From Hemicordylus capensis (taxonomy: Eukaryota; Chordata; Lepidosauria; Squamata; Cordylidae), in contig NC_069671.1 in assembly GCF_027244095.1 (NCBI RefSeq), positions 4,912,001-4,976,000 of the forward strand: a stretch of DNA of 64,000 bases, given 5' to 3'. The notes beneath the pieces are model-generated. The model worked only from the letters and a program-made list of their open reading frames with translations. It was not told the DNA's origin and did no database searches. How positions within the stretch are numbered: position 1 is the first letter of the stretch; the number at the start of each line of letters is the position of its first letter. The position numbers and the translations under genes are program-made. Shown piece after piece: positions 48,401-58,470 of the stretch.

Positions 48401-51400
48401 AGATATATATTTTAAAAGATGCATATCTTGCTTTTAGGAATGGGACCACAACATACTATGCAAATAGCCGAACGGTTGTATACTCAAGGTTACATTAGTT
48501 ACCCTCGTACAGAAACGACCCATTATCCTGAAAACTTTGACTTGAAGGGCTCTCTGCGACAGCAAGCTAATAACCCTTACTGGGCAGAAACAGTAAGTGT
48601 GTAAAGTGAAACGTTGTTGTTGATATATTGGAAATGCAACATCAAAAAGTGATTGTACTGAAATGGCACTGTGCTCTCAAAATCGCATATAAACACTGGA
48701 AAATGGAGTATGATCCAGTGAGATTTAAGGACTTCTAAGTCCCACCAGTTTCAGGGGCAGAATTTTGTGCAGGAGACCCTTCACCTTTGCGGGTTATCTC
48801 CTGTGGCCATCTCCAAGAGAGGGCTGAGAGAGAACCTCCTGCCTGCAACCTTGGAGAAGCCGTTGCCAGTCTGTGAAGACAATACTGAGCTTGATAGACC
48901 AAGGGTCTGACTCAGTAGATGGCAGCTTCCTCTGTTCCTTCCCACCTCCGAGCAGGGAGGGAAAGGAGGAGGAGGTGAAAGCTGGGCGCATCCTGCCACT
49001 TCCTTGCTTGGCCCGATGGGTCACAGAGCAGTGTGCTCCTCAGGAGCTTCTGGGAGTTGTGGTCCGAACATCACCTGGCAGTGAGGCACCTGGCTGATGA
49101 CAGAACTGCATTTCCCAACAGCCTTTGCTCTGGGCTGCCCCTCTGTATATTACGGCTGAAGCAAGGGTGCATGTGCTTCCTTGTCGGGACCAGTGGTGAT
49201 TGTCGAGGCTTGCTGAGGCGGACTTTTGGCTGCTGTTTATCACGTATATACCCTGTGGGGAATAAAAAAGGTGCAGGCAGTCTACAGGCTTCTAAACATA
49301 AGCGCTAACTGTACTCGTGGGTGGGGTATGTCCATGAAAATATGGCTCCTTTCGCTGGATCCTGCCCAATGCGCAACCCACAGTTTGCGCGTTCTTGTTT
49401 TCTCTTCTTCCTCCTTAGGTGAAAGCATTACTGTCCGAAGGCATCAACAGGCCAAGGAAAGGCCACGATGCTGGTGATCATCCCCCGATAACGCCAATGA
49501 GAGCTGCCAGTGAAGCAGAACTAGGTATCTGTCTGTAAATTTAGACTCCTAAGAAACGGTTGATGGACCTCAGGAAAAAGTCTGGACTTCCTATCTGCTC
49601 TTTGGGAGCACTCTTCTGTAACTCTTTTTGGTATTAAAAAATTGTAAACTGCCTCCTTGGCAGAAATATGTATTTACTGAATAAGTTGGCCCTTTGTGAT
49701 CTACACAGCTCAGGAGAAATAAATAATCTGTATCTCTCCAGGTGGTGACGGATGGAGACTGTACGAATATATTACTAGGCACTTCATTGCCACTGTCAGT
49801 GCGGACTGCAAATACCTCCAAACCACCATTGCGTTCAGCATCGGTCCTGAACGTTTTACTTGCATAGGGAAGATGGTCATTTCACCAGGTAAGGAGCAAA
49901 ACACTGCATTCTGTGGTCTTCAGCTGAGAGAGATGCATTGGGAGTCTCTGCTGGCTGCAAAGGGTACGTGCAGTGTGTAAGCCTGCTTCCTTAGCTTCGT
50001 ACCCCATGGCATCTCCTCCAATGAGTACCGAAAAGGCCGCCTTATCATCTTTGAACTGTTACACCCATTAAAGTGGACCGACTTCTTGACTGTACCGGGT
50101 TTGAGCAATAAGGGCATGTGGAGAGAGGTTCAAGCCTTCGAACCGGCCCGTGTTTGAACCTGTTTGGTGGCCCTTAAAAGGGCCTCCGAACAGGTTCGCG
50201 CACATCCCTTCTAGGTAGCTGCTCCACAGTTGTGCCATTTCCTTCCCTCGGGGGTCCATCAAAGTCTGAGCTTGTAGCCTTTCTGGAGGAGCCGTCCTCC
50301 TGGGTTGCATTCAGTGACCATGTTGAACCAGGAATGCGGTGACACTAATTGTGTGTGTGTGTTTTTCATTATATGTGTGGTGTGTTTGTTTATTGTTACC
50401 CACCTCAAGCACTTGGGAGGGATAACAGGGCTGTTTAATTTGAGAATTTTGCTAAATGGCTGTTTAGCAGAAATAGGTCCCAATGAAAGTGAAAGAGCAA
50501 AGAACAAAATTCTGAGTGCTTGAGATGTTGCAGGCCTAAATTACCCTCCACTCATACTGGGGAGGAAATCATGGCAAAAAACTCACGTCTTTCAGTGGGT
50601 TAGTTGGTTTGTATTGAGGCAGCAGCGAAAACAAGGAACTCTTACGTTTCTGTATTTGTTCTATATCTCCAGAATAGTGTGAGCTGGAAACATGTTTGGG
50701 ATTTTTGTAGAAGTTAGTAGTTATCAGCACAGTTGCTTTATGTTGTTGCAGCAGTCATGGTAAGAATGTATATTTCAGGGCTATTTTTTGGTTCACGCTT
50801 CCGAGGGACTTGAGTTTGGGGAAATGCACACGCAAGGCATCAGTATAGCTACAGTGAATGGGGAAAACACAGCATTGCTTTTCCAGCGTCTTGTGAGGGG
50901 AGGGTATTGCTGACTCTGCATACTAAATCTGATTGGGAATAGACAGTGCAAAAAAAAAAAAGCACGCCAGAGATTCCCTAGGAGTTCAGTGGCAACAGGT
51001 TAGGGTGTGGGCATTAGGAAAGCAGGAACCCAAGTCTTTTAGTGTGTTGACTTCACTACAGGTTTCACCGAGGTCATGCCCTGGCAGAGCATTCCACCAG
51101 AAGAGAGTCTTCCCAGCTGTGAGAAAGGAGATACCTTCCCCATCGGTGAAATAAAACTGCTGGAAAAGCAAACTAGTCCTCCGGATTACCTGACTGAAGC
51201 AGAGCTTATCACTCTGATGGAAAAACATGGCATTGGTAGGAACTGCCCTCCCTAGTCACATGTTTTAATACCCCATCCTCATGTTGGAGAACGAGAGTTG
51301 TTTTCATCCGTTTAATAAAGATCTGAGTTTTCTTCAAATATTAGTAAACTAGCTGACCTGGTGCAGATCATCTGTGCCCCTAGTTCTCCCTGTCTCTCCC

Positions 51401-54400
51401 CCCATCTCCTTTTCATTCTCCCTCGGCGGCCAACCTGGCTGCCACTTCTCCCCGCTACTGCTTCTCCTGGCGGCCAGGCCATCCTTCATTTGGGCCGGCA
51501 AGCGGGCCGGAGAGGGAGTGCGCCACCCTCTCTGCTGCCTGCTCGCTGGTTTCGCTCGCCTGCCCACCAGCCAGCTGGCTTTTTCCACCTGGCGGGCTGG
51601 GCCATTTTTCCTTTTGGCCGGCAGGCCGGCCGGAGAGAGAGGCTCTGCTGCCTGGCTGCCGCAATAGTTTTTTTGCCTGCCCCCCGCTTTCTCTGCCTGG
51701 TGGCAGCGGCCATTTACTGCCATTCTTACGCGGCTGCCTTCACCATTTCCTTCCCCCCGCCCGTACCCGTGGCTGTCTGACAGCTGCTCGTGAACTTTAT
51801 TTATTATTTCTCTGTGTAAACCGCTCTGAGCCATTTTTGGAAGGGCGGTATAGAAATCGAATTAATAATAATAATAATAATAATTAATAACTCTTGCGAG
51901 AGCTGCCACACATAGGATTAGCCATGGGTACGTCTTAGAGACATAAATTTAAAGAAAGGAGAAGAATGTGCCCTTGAAGATGGGCAAGTGTCTGTGCAGA
52001 CAGCTATATTTTCAGGCTTATTGTATTGTATTCATAAAATCTTTCCTCCTGGTTTTGTCAAATCCCACCACGTCATAACTGGGTACTTTTTCTACTTCCA
52101 TTAGAGAGCAGGAAACTTGAAATAGTCTGGGGGAAAAGGCTTCATAAAGAATGGGTGGAGATGTGTTTCTTGTACGCAAGACATGAAAAAGAACGAGATT
52201 TTCATTTCAGGACTTGGGGAGCAAATGCGCGGGTAGGACATATAGAAAGCTACAAACTGGTGCTTTGAATGTATGTTTTAGGAACGGATGCCAGTATCCC
52301 AGTTCACATTAACAACATCTGCCAGAGGAACTACGTCACTGTGGAGAGCGGCCGCAGGCTGAAACCTACCAACCTGGGCATTGTTTTGGTCCATGGCTAC
52401 TATAAAATAGGTTCGTCTGCATACAGTTTTCTGTGCATTTTGAGCCTACTTTCCTCCTGGAAAAGCACTATAAGTAATGCTTTGTGATCAGATGATAAAG
52501 GATAATATATAGATTTAAATAATAAACACACTCATCCCTTGCCAACTGCGGTTCTCCCAAGCACGGTTTAGAGTATCCACGATTGGGAAATTGTGACAGG
52601 TCTTGCCAACCACTACCCGAATATCCGTGGTTTGGTGAGATTTTTTTGTAATTGGGGTGGGGGGTTCGGAGTTGATTACTGGGGGGTCCCCCTCATTCCT
52701 TTAGCTGATTTAAAGTGATGATTTAAAGGAATTCCAGGTGATTTTGGGCTATTTTTTTTCACACACCCCTCCGTATTTTTCGGTCTTTGCGCGACCACGA
52801 TTCCCCTAACCCCGTTTCCAACGCTTTTCAATTGCTCACTGACAGCAAGGGTTTCCCGGAACCTAACCCTCGCGTTTGGCGAGCGATATTGACTTCCAGT
52901 GGTTAAAACTTCTCTCTCCCTCCGTTTTTTCTCTTAGATGCAGAGCTTGTGCTTCCCACAATCCGCAGTGCAGTAGAGAAACAGCTCAATCTGATTGCTC
53001 TCGGTAAAGCAAATTATCACCAGGTCCTGGAGCACACCCTGGATATCTTCAAAAGAAAGTTTCACTACTTTGTTGACTCAATTGCTGGTAAGGGTTTTGT
53101 CACACTTAGAGCTTTCAAGCCTCAGATATTGTACTAAAGCAGCTAAGCAGGGTATGCAGAATGTTCTGCTGATTTTTTCCCTTCCCCCAAGAGGTTCAAT
53201 ATATTTCTTTTAAGAAAGGCACCTAACAATGAAGTTAATCTTTTCACCCTATAACTCAGGCCTTTAACTGTTCCTGCAGTAGTAGTTTGCTACTAAACCA
53301 GGGGCTGCTCTTGAAATTGTGTTAAATTCATGTCACACTTCAACAAAAAAGCAAAGTTTGATAACTTTGTAGTATTTACTGCACTCTAATGCCCACCTAT
53401 TACTCCTCTCTGGAGCCTGCCACAAATGTCTGTGCGTGCGCACACACCCAAATTTCACAGCTGGAATAAATGGGGGGCGGGGGGGGATTGCATTCCTAAT
53501 CATAGTTGGAAGTTAGTTCTGTTAACCTCAGTGATACTTACTTCAAAGTCAGTAAAGTTTGCTTGCATTTCAGAATTCATTCTGATTGTTAGGTGCAGAA
53601 TTTGAAAATACTTGTTGCTGCTATTATAATATTTATATACCACTTTTCAACAAATGAAGTTACTGGAATTTATCGGAAAATTACTCATGCACGCACAGCA
53701 CAAATTTGCCACTTAAAACTATCCACATAGTAGAAAGGTTTTGTGTCTATTTTTTTTTCATCCATTCACTTGGGTGTCTTTTCGGGCTCTGAGCAAGGAG
53801 TAGTTGTGGAAGTGATGAGTTCCAACATTTCTGTGACTTGTTTTTGGCAGGTATGGATGAGTTGATGGAAGTGTCTTTTTCCCCACTTGCTGCCACAGGC
53901 AAGCCCCTTTCCCGCTGTGGAAAATGTCATCGTTTTATGAAGTATATCCAGGTACAGCGAACCTAGAATTTAACAAAATGCCAGGGAACAGTTTCTCAGA
54001 GAAATAGCTGCTAAAAGAATCCTGCAAATGGCAGGTGACACCTCCAGGTCGCATGAAGCGATTTAGGTTTTCTGTCTTTTGTCAAATAAAGCGTTGTAAA
54101 ATTGGAGGAGGAAAAGTCAACATCAGTTTAGAGTGTTTTTCTTTATCCCTTCCAGGCCAAGCCGAGCCGTCTGCACTGCTCGCACTGTGACGAGACATAC
54201 AGCCTTCCCCAGAACGGGACCATCAAGCTGTACAAAGAGTTGCGCTGTCCCCTGGATGACTTTGAACTGGTGCTGTGGTCCTCGGGATCGAGAGGGAAAA
54301 GCTACCCACTGTGTCCTTACTGCTACAACCATCCCCCTTTCAGAGACATGAAAAAAGGTTAGGCTCCCTATAGTGAAATGTAGATGGGTGCGGGCGTTTT

Positions 54401-55181
54401 CCGACACACTTTGAATCACTGTGTAGTTTCAAGACCAAGATTGCTGCAGTTTATTTTTATTTAGTGTATTTCTATACCGCCCCAAACGCAAGTTCTCTGG
54501 GTGGGTGGTATCAAGTTGGTATCAAGCATGATTAAAAAGTCCATATTCTTAGTCTTGGGAACCAGTACTGATGGTAGATTTTCCCTGGAGGCCGTTCCCG
54601 AGTGAAGAATCGTTTTGGAAATGCACAGAGTTGTGTATGAAAGTGAATCGCCGTGCTCCCTGCTAGTCTGGCATGTTTTGTCCTCCTCTCTTTCCTCAGG
54701 AATGGGCTGCAACGAATGCACTCACCCCACCTGCCAGCACTCGCTGAACATGCTTGGCATCGGCCAGTGTGTGGAATGTGAGAACGGAGTCCTGGTGCTT
54801 GACCCAACCTCCGGACCCAAGTGGAAGATGGCCTGCAACAAATGCAACGTGATTGTACACTTCTTTGAAAACGCACACAAGGTGCGGGTGTCAGCAGAGA
54901 CCTGCGAATCCTGTGATGCCGCCTTGGTGGACGTAGATTTTAATAAGGCCAAATCTCCCCTCCCGGGCAATGAGACCCAACACTCGGGCTGCGTGTTTTG
55001 TGACCCTGTTTTCCAGGACCTGGTGGAACTCAAGCATGCAACCATGAAGCATCCTATGCATCGTGGAGGACAGGGGAAAAGACAGGGCCGTGGAAGAGGG
55101 AAAGGCAGGAGACCTGGAGGAAGACCCAACCCAAAGAAACCCAAAGACAAAATGGCTGCTCTCGCGGCTTATTTTGTTTGA
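39474..55181 (+). CDS. TOP3B: TOP3B, DNA/RNA topoisomerase III beta, complete
   Basis: Type IA topoisomerase that nicks and passes single strands of DNA or RNA and works with TDRD3. Seventeen coding exons: 39474-39543, 40422-40553, 41749-41855, 42220-42294, 43665-43861, 45497-45653, 46885-46998, 47695-47785, 48438-48592, 49419-49524, 49742-49888, 51062-51235, 52282-52410, 52938-53087, 53851-53951, 54156-54357 and 54700-55181. All have GT-AG borders and matching phases, giving 862 residues, the human length. The TOPRIM domain has E9 in [11 protein letters not shown] and D117/D119/E121 in LDCDKEGE. The catalytic Tyr is residue 336 in [18 protein letters not shown]. The C-terminal part holds repeated CxxC zinc motifs and a Gly/Arg-rich tail (from about 822; [11 protein letters not shown]) that binds RNA in mammals, ending AAYFV. 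The coding exon carrying ATG starts at 39415. Confidence 0.98.
39690..40035 (-). mobile_element. LINE-type 3' fragment in TOP3B intron
   Basis: ATACCGCCCAGTCCACAGAC, GAATTCCAAAGTTAAGGGGC and AACAGAGAAAGCCCTTCT form a reversed retroposon end common in squamates. Clade not named. Confidence 0.5.
40696..41510 (-). mobile_element. 5S-derived SINE split by a hAT MITE
   Basis: The SINE runs 40696-40795 (AACATAGGACGTTGCCATAT) and resumes at 41299 (GTTGCAGGCAGGAGTCTCTC) to about 41510. Confidence 0.85.
40796..41298. mobile_element. 503-bp GC-rich palindromic hAT MITE
   Basis: Ends TAGGCATGTGCACGAAA and the complement of TTTCGGGCACAAGCCTA are inverted repeats. Inner arms (ACTTTAAGGGCGGGGGAGGG with CCCTCCCCCGCCCTTAAAGT) mirror over about 200 bp. 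GTTGCAGG is duplicated exactly at 40788-40795 and 41299-41306. Confidence 0.93.
42405..42785. repeat. Unclassified GC-rich insert in TOP3B intron
   Basis: Starts with a small hairpin (GAGCCCTTTCTCCCGATTGG, AGAAAGGGCTC) and includes AACTCCCATCATGCACTGCG, like MITE interiors. No ends identified. Confidence 0.4.
42970..43150. repeat. MIR-like ancient SINE
   Basis: AGAGTAACTTGCCTAAGGCA and GCAGAGATGAGATTTGGACC match the MIR core and tRNA-like part. Confidence 0.5.
44160..44800. repeat. Unclassified transposon-like DNA in TOP3B intron 5
   Basis: CG-rich sequence unlike the host introns, with GATTTATGTC twice (44298 and 44381) and mirrored phrases such as CCCCACGAGCTATCGGGGAG. No coding. Probably a DNA-transposon remnant. 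Confidence 0.4.
45106..45449 (-). mobile_element. L1 LINE 3' end with 18-bp target duplication
   Basis: The minus strand ends an L1-like ORF ([14 protein letters not shown]) and carries a short 3' UTR. AGATTATCGTGTTCTTTT is duplicated at 45088-45105 and 45450-45467. It is 5' truncated and ends 47 bp before TOP3B exon 45497. Confidence 0.88.
45785..45905. mobile_element. Palindromic MITE, diverged
   Basis: CTACAACTCCCTTCCTCAGC and GATGGGAGTTGTAGTCCAAC mirror each other around CAGTGGCCAGTAGG. Confidence 0.6.
46418..46715 (+). mobile_element. 5S-derived SINE, near full length
   Basis: GAGAGCTGGTCTTGTGGCAG, AGCTAAGCAGGGTCTGCC, TATGAATGGGAGAC and the tail GGCAGCTCCCTATGTTCC. Confidence 0.8.
47402..47642 (-). 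mobile_element. tRNA-derived SINE, reversed, full with head
   Basis: Reverse complement shows GCACAGCGGGGAAATGACTT and TTCAAATCCCCGC (A and B boxes), then GCAGCAGCAATATAGAAGG. It ends 53 bp upstream of TOP3B exon 47695. Confidence 0.75.
48790..48945 (+). mobile_element. 5S-derived SINE, 3' half
   Basis: GGCCATCTCCAAGAGAGGGC to GATGGCAGCTTCCTCTGTTC; the 5S-like head is missing. Confidence 0.7.
50112..50215. mobile_element. Short hAT-like MITE
   Basis: AAGGGCATGTGGAGAGAGGT and GGTTCGCGCACATCCCTT are approximate inverted ends. GGTGGCCCTTAAAAGGGCCT forms the centre. Confidence 0.55.
51345..51895 (+). mobile_element. GC-rich insert ending in a family A tail
   Basis: A C/G-rich stretch with repeated GGCCGGCAGGCCGGCC-like phrases and mirrored CGGCGGCCAACCTGGCTGCC / CTGGCGGCCAGGCC ends in CTGTGTAAACCGCTCTGAGC and an AATAATAAT run. 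No protein family fits the open frames. Confidence 0.5.
52535..52895. mobile_element. pogo/Tigger-like non-autonomous DNA transposon
   Basis: Left end CACTCATCCCTTGCCAACTG and right end GGAACCTAACCCTCGCGTTT, GGCGAGCGATATTGA resemble Tigger-type inverted ends. It inserts 42 bp upstream of TOP3B exon 52938. Confidence 0.5.
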
Positions 55182-55206
55182 TGCCCCGATACGCTACTTA
55201 TTAAAT

Positions 55207-55268
55207 AATAAAAATTCAGACCAACTCTGTTTCCATTTATCTTGCCAATCATTTTAACAAATAATAAA
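55207..55268 (+). terminator. TOP3B: TOP3B poly(A) signals
   Basis: AATAAA occurs at 55207-55212, 26 bp past the stop, and at 55263-55268, so the 3' UTR is short. Confidence 0.65.
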
Positions 55269-55274
55269 ACCTTG

Positions 55275-56225
55275 AATTCACTTATCTGTCTTGGTCCAAT
55301 AAGACATATAGTGTTCCTTTCTTCGGCTGCAGTCTTGGACACAGGCTGTTTTAAAATCTCATTGGAGTCAATGAAATTTAATTCACAAGCCAACTGTGCT
55401 TGGGATTTCAACGTTGGTCTTTTCTAAGTTTTATACATGCCCCCATGAGCCTTTATTCAGATGGTATGTCAGTTGCCTTGTTTGTCCTGACACAGTTATG
55501 CAAAGTAGTGTTGATTACCTGTTCAGCTGCTACTGGAGTACCGAAAAAGACAAAGTTTTGAGTTAAACACCACTCTTCATCTGACTGCAATAGAATAAAC
55601 ATGCAGCTGTCTCATCTCTGTAAAAGGGAAGGTTGAAACTGGACAAATGGTTGGAATCTGTTTTGAAATAGGACAAGCTGTCGATGCAGATTCTGAGTCC
55701 TGTAGGGGAGCTAAATGCTCATCCTAACATGGAACCAAATGTGTTTTATTCACCAAAAAGATAAGCTTTTGGGCTATATACTTTTTGATGTGCTTTTTCA
55801 AAATGTCTTCTGCATTACAAATGTCTGTAAAACTGAGTTCAGCTAAGGATGGAAGAAAGTGCGTGTATAAATAATATAAACATTTTGTGCAGGAAGCCAG
55901 AGAAGCCATCAAGGATCAGAAAAACCAGTGTCTCATGGTACCCGAAGCCTCACAGATTTGTAGCCAAATTGGTGCCCATTTGGTTAGATGAAATTTGATG
56001 AACAACTTGAAGTGTTCTGTTAGTAGAGACGCACAGAGAAAAACTTTTAAATTCTGTTTTCCCTGTCTGCATGTGTGAGAGATTGGCAGTTTGATGAGAC
56101 TGGGAAGCACCCAGGCTGAGTTATCCATGAGTAAATCCCATTGAGGTGCAGCCGGGTCCTGCAGTTAGCCCCGAGTAACTTCTCATATGAACACAATGAA
56201 AGTCTATATACTTTTCAACAAAAAA
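55275..56225. other. TOP3B-PPM1F intergenic DNA, nothing recognised
   Basis: AT-rich, no gene. A short GAGTAAATCCCATTGAGGTG dispersed motif lies near 56130. Confidence 0.4.
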
Positions 56226-56229
56226 GTTC

Positions 56230-56510
56230 ACTTTTATTTCTTATTTATTTGATTTCTATACCGGCCTTCCAAAAATGGCCCCGGGGGCGGTTTGCACAGA
56301 GAAATAATAAATAAATAAGATAAGATGGATCCCTGTCCTCAAAGGGCTCACAATCAAAAAGCAAAGCAGTTGACGTTGATCTAAGTAATGGTTCATCCCC
56401 CCAAAAAAGAAAAAGAAAGAAGGAAACAAAAGACAGCCACGGGAGGGATGCTGTGTGCTGGGGACGGAGAGGGCCAGCTGCTCTCCCGGCTGCTCAAGAA
56501 AGCGCATCAT
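56230..56510 (-). mobile_element. Family A retroposon, reversed
   Basis: ATTTCTATACCGGCCTTCC, CCTGTCCTCAAAGGGCTCAC and GGGAGGGATGCTGTGTGCTG are the reversed family blocks. Confidence 0.65.
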
Positions 56511-56571
56511 CATCATTCATCACCCCTTGAAAGAGGCGCCTCTTCCTGGCTCAGCCCCCCACTGAGTTAGG

Positions 56572-56665
56572 CCCATATCAGGAAGCTGCCCTAGGCTGAG
56601 TCAGCCCCGGGGTCTGTCTAGCTCAGGGTTGCCTGCCCAGGCTGGCAGCGGCTTCTGCATGGTTG
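56572..56665 (-). mobile_element. 5S-derived SINE fragment beside the PPM1F promoter
   Basis: ATATCAGGAAGCTGCCCTAG to GGCAGCGGCTTCTGCATGGT. Confidence 0.65.
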
Positions 56666-57650
56666 CCGGCGCCCGACTTTGGAGCCGAAGCTGCTGCCCG
56701 CAGGGACGGAGGAGGAGGAGGAGGAGGGCGGCACTTGGGACCACCGAGATGCTCCTCCCGTGTCGGTCCAAAGGAGGAGAAGAAACGCCGCCGGGAAAGA
56801 AAGGGCGCCGCCCGCCACTCACCGGGGTCCACATGGCGGCGCTTTGAGGACGCGGGCGCTGGGTCGCCTCAGGGCCAGCAGGAGGAGGCCGCCGCCCCTT
56901 CGCCTCCTCCCGGCCCCGGGCCCGCCTGAGGAGGAGCCGCTGTTGGGCGGCGAGAGGCAGGATTGGGAGGCGCAGGAGGCGGAGGCCGGGGCGGGGCCGG
57001 AGAGAGAGAGCGGGCGGGCCCTCCTCGCCTTTCCTCCCTTTCCCCGCCAGCTTCAATCTCCTCCTCCTGCTCGGCGGGCGCGGCGGCCATGGCCGGTGTG
57101 GAGGCGGCGGCGGCGGCGGCGGCGCGGGACTTCCTGGGCTGCCTCCTGCGGGACGTGCCGCGGCCTCTGGGCCCGGAGGAGGCCCTGCCCTGGAGCCCGC
57201 CCGGCCGCGGGGGCGGCCCCCTCAGCCCGGCCGAGGCGCCGGCGGAGCTGGCCGAGTGGGCCGGCGGCTTCCTGGGCAGCAGGTAGCGCGTGAGGGCTGG
57301 GGGGGGGGGCGGGGTAGGGGGGGGCCACAAAGCCTCGGTGCTGAGGGCCGGGGAGGCTGGCAGGCAGGCAGGCACCCGTCCGGGCAGGGGAGCGAAGGCG
57401 GCCGCTGCGGGCCTCGTGGTCGGAGCGCCCGACCCGGGAGACGCCGCCGAGCTCCCCTCCTCCTCCTCCTTCACGTCTGCTGCCTCTCTGGGTTGGCTGC
57501 CGCCGCCGCCGCCTTTGCACGCCGCCTTTCTGCCAGGCGCGGAGGCGGCCGACAGAGAGCGTGGCATTCGAGGGCCCGGGAGACGCCGCTCCCCAAGGGG
57601 GGCGCTAGGGCAGAAGGGGTCCCGGTGCGCCCCCCTTGGGCCCTGGGAGT
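56665..57650 (+). promoter_or_regulatory. PPM1F: CpG island, PPM1F promoter, exon 1 and start of intron 1
   Basis: Extremely GC-rich with GAGGAGGAG and GCGGCGGCG runs. Long open frames on both strands here arise from lack of AT-rich stops. Confidence 0.75.
57089..57282 (+). CDS. PPM1F: PPM1F, first coding exon (PP2C-family Ser/Thr phosphatase, CaMK phosphatase), rest outside window
   Basis: PPM1F is a Mg/Mn-dependent PP2C phosphatase that dephosphorylates CaM kinase II and PAK in the cytoplasm. Only the N-terminal leader is here: 64 codons plus two bases. An alanine run after MAGVE is followed by DFLGCLLRDVPRPLGPEEAL, PWSPPG and LAEWAGGFLGSR. These match the human leader (FLDTLLQDFP, NPEDPLPW, LAELAMGFLGSR). 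The donor GTAGCG follows AGCAG, giving phase 2 as expected for the Arg codon. The ATG at 57089 has a good context (GCGGCCATGG); an in-frame upstream ATG at 56963 would add 42 residues of doubtful sequence. The catalytic domain lies beyond 64000. TOP3B is the adjacent gene in human 22q11 too, which supports the call. Confidence 0.85.
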
Positions 57651-57864
57651 GAGGGAGGGAGGTCATGAAGAAAACGGGGGGGGGCGGGAGCTGGGGGGGC
57701 CCTCGGGAGCTGGGGGCCCTGGGCTGCTTGGAACCCAGCGAGAGCGACGCCCCTGCAAAGGCCGCTTCCTTGGCAGGGCCAGGAAACCCGAGGGCGGTGG
57801 CAGGCTGGGGGGTGGGTGGGAGAGTCCAGTCTCCGGCCGCAGCCTGTGAGAGAGATTTTGCATA

Positions 57865-58470
57865 GGAAGCTGCCATATACTGAGTCAGCCCCTTGGTCTA
57901 CCTAGCTCAGGATTGTCTACCCAGACTGGCAGCGGCTTCTCCAGGGCTGCAGGCAGGAGTCTCTCTCAGCCCGATCGTGGAGATGCTGCCAGGGAGGGAA
58001 CTTGCAACCTCGATGTGGAGAGGAGAGCTGGTCTGGTGGCAGCAAGCATGGCTGGTCCCCATAGCTAAGCAGGGTCTGCCCTGGTTGCACATGAAAGGGA
58101 GACTAGAAGTGTGAGCATGGGAAGATATTCCCCTGAGGGGATGGAGCTGCTCGGAGAAGAGCATCTATGTTCCATGTTCCCTCCCTGGCAGCATCTCCAA
58201 GATAGGGCTGAGAGCGATTCCTGCCTGCAACCTGGGGGAAGCCACTGCCACTCTGTGAAGGCAATACTGAGCTAGATAGACCAATGGTCTGACCCAGTAT
58301 ATGGCAGTTTCCTATGTTCCTGTGCTCTTCCCAGAGTGGCAGCTCCATCCCCTCGGGCGAATAACTTCCAGTGCTCACACTTCTAGTCTCCCTTTTCATA
58401 TGCAACCCAGGGTGGACCCTGCTTAGCTTAGGGGACAAGTCATGCTTGCTACCCCAAGGCCAGATCATTT
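57865..58470. mobile_element. 5S-derived SINE inserted into another in opposite orientation
   Basis: A minus copy (57865-58015) is broken by a full plus copy (about 58020-58322, GAGAGCTGGTCTGGTGGCAG to TTTCCTATGTTCC) and resumes with GTGCTCTTCCCAGAGTGGCA to about 58470. Confidence 0.85.

Noticed and set aside
51349-51834. Minus-strand open frame in a TOP3B intron
   Set aside because: Lies in a GC-rich repeat that ends in a retroposon tail; no domain.
56869-57876. 335-codon minus-strand open frame over the PPM1F first exon
   Set aside because: Pro/Ala/Arg-rich low-complexity reading caused by CpG-island composition, and antisense to a recognised exon.
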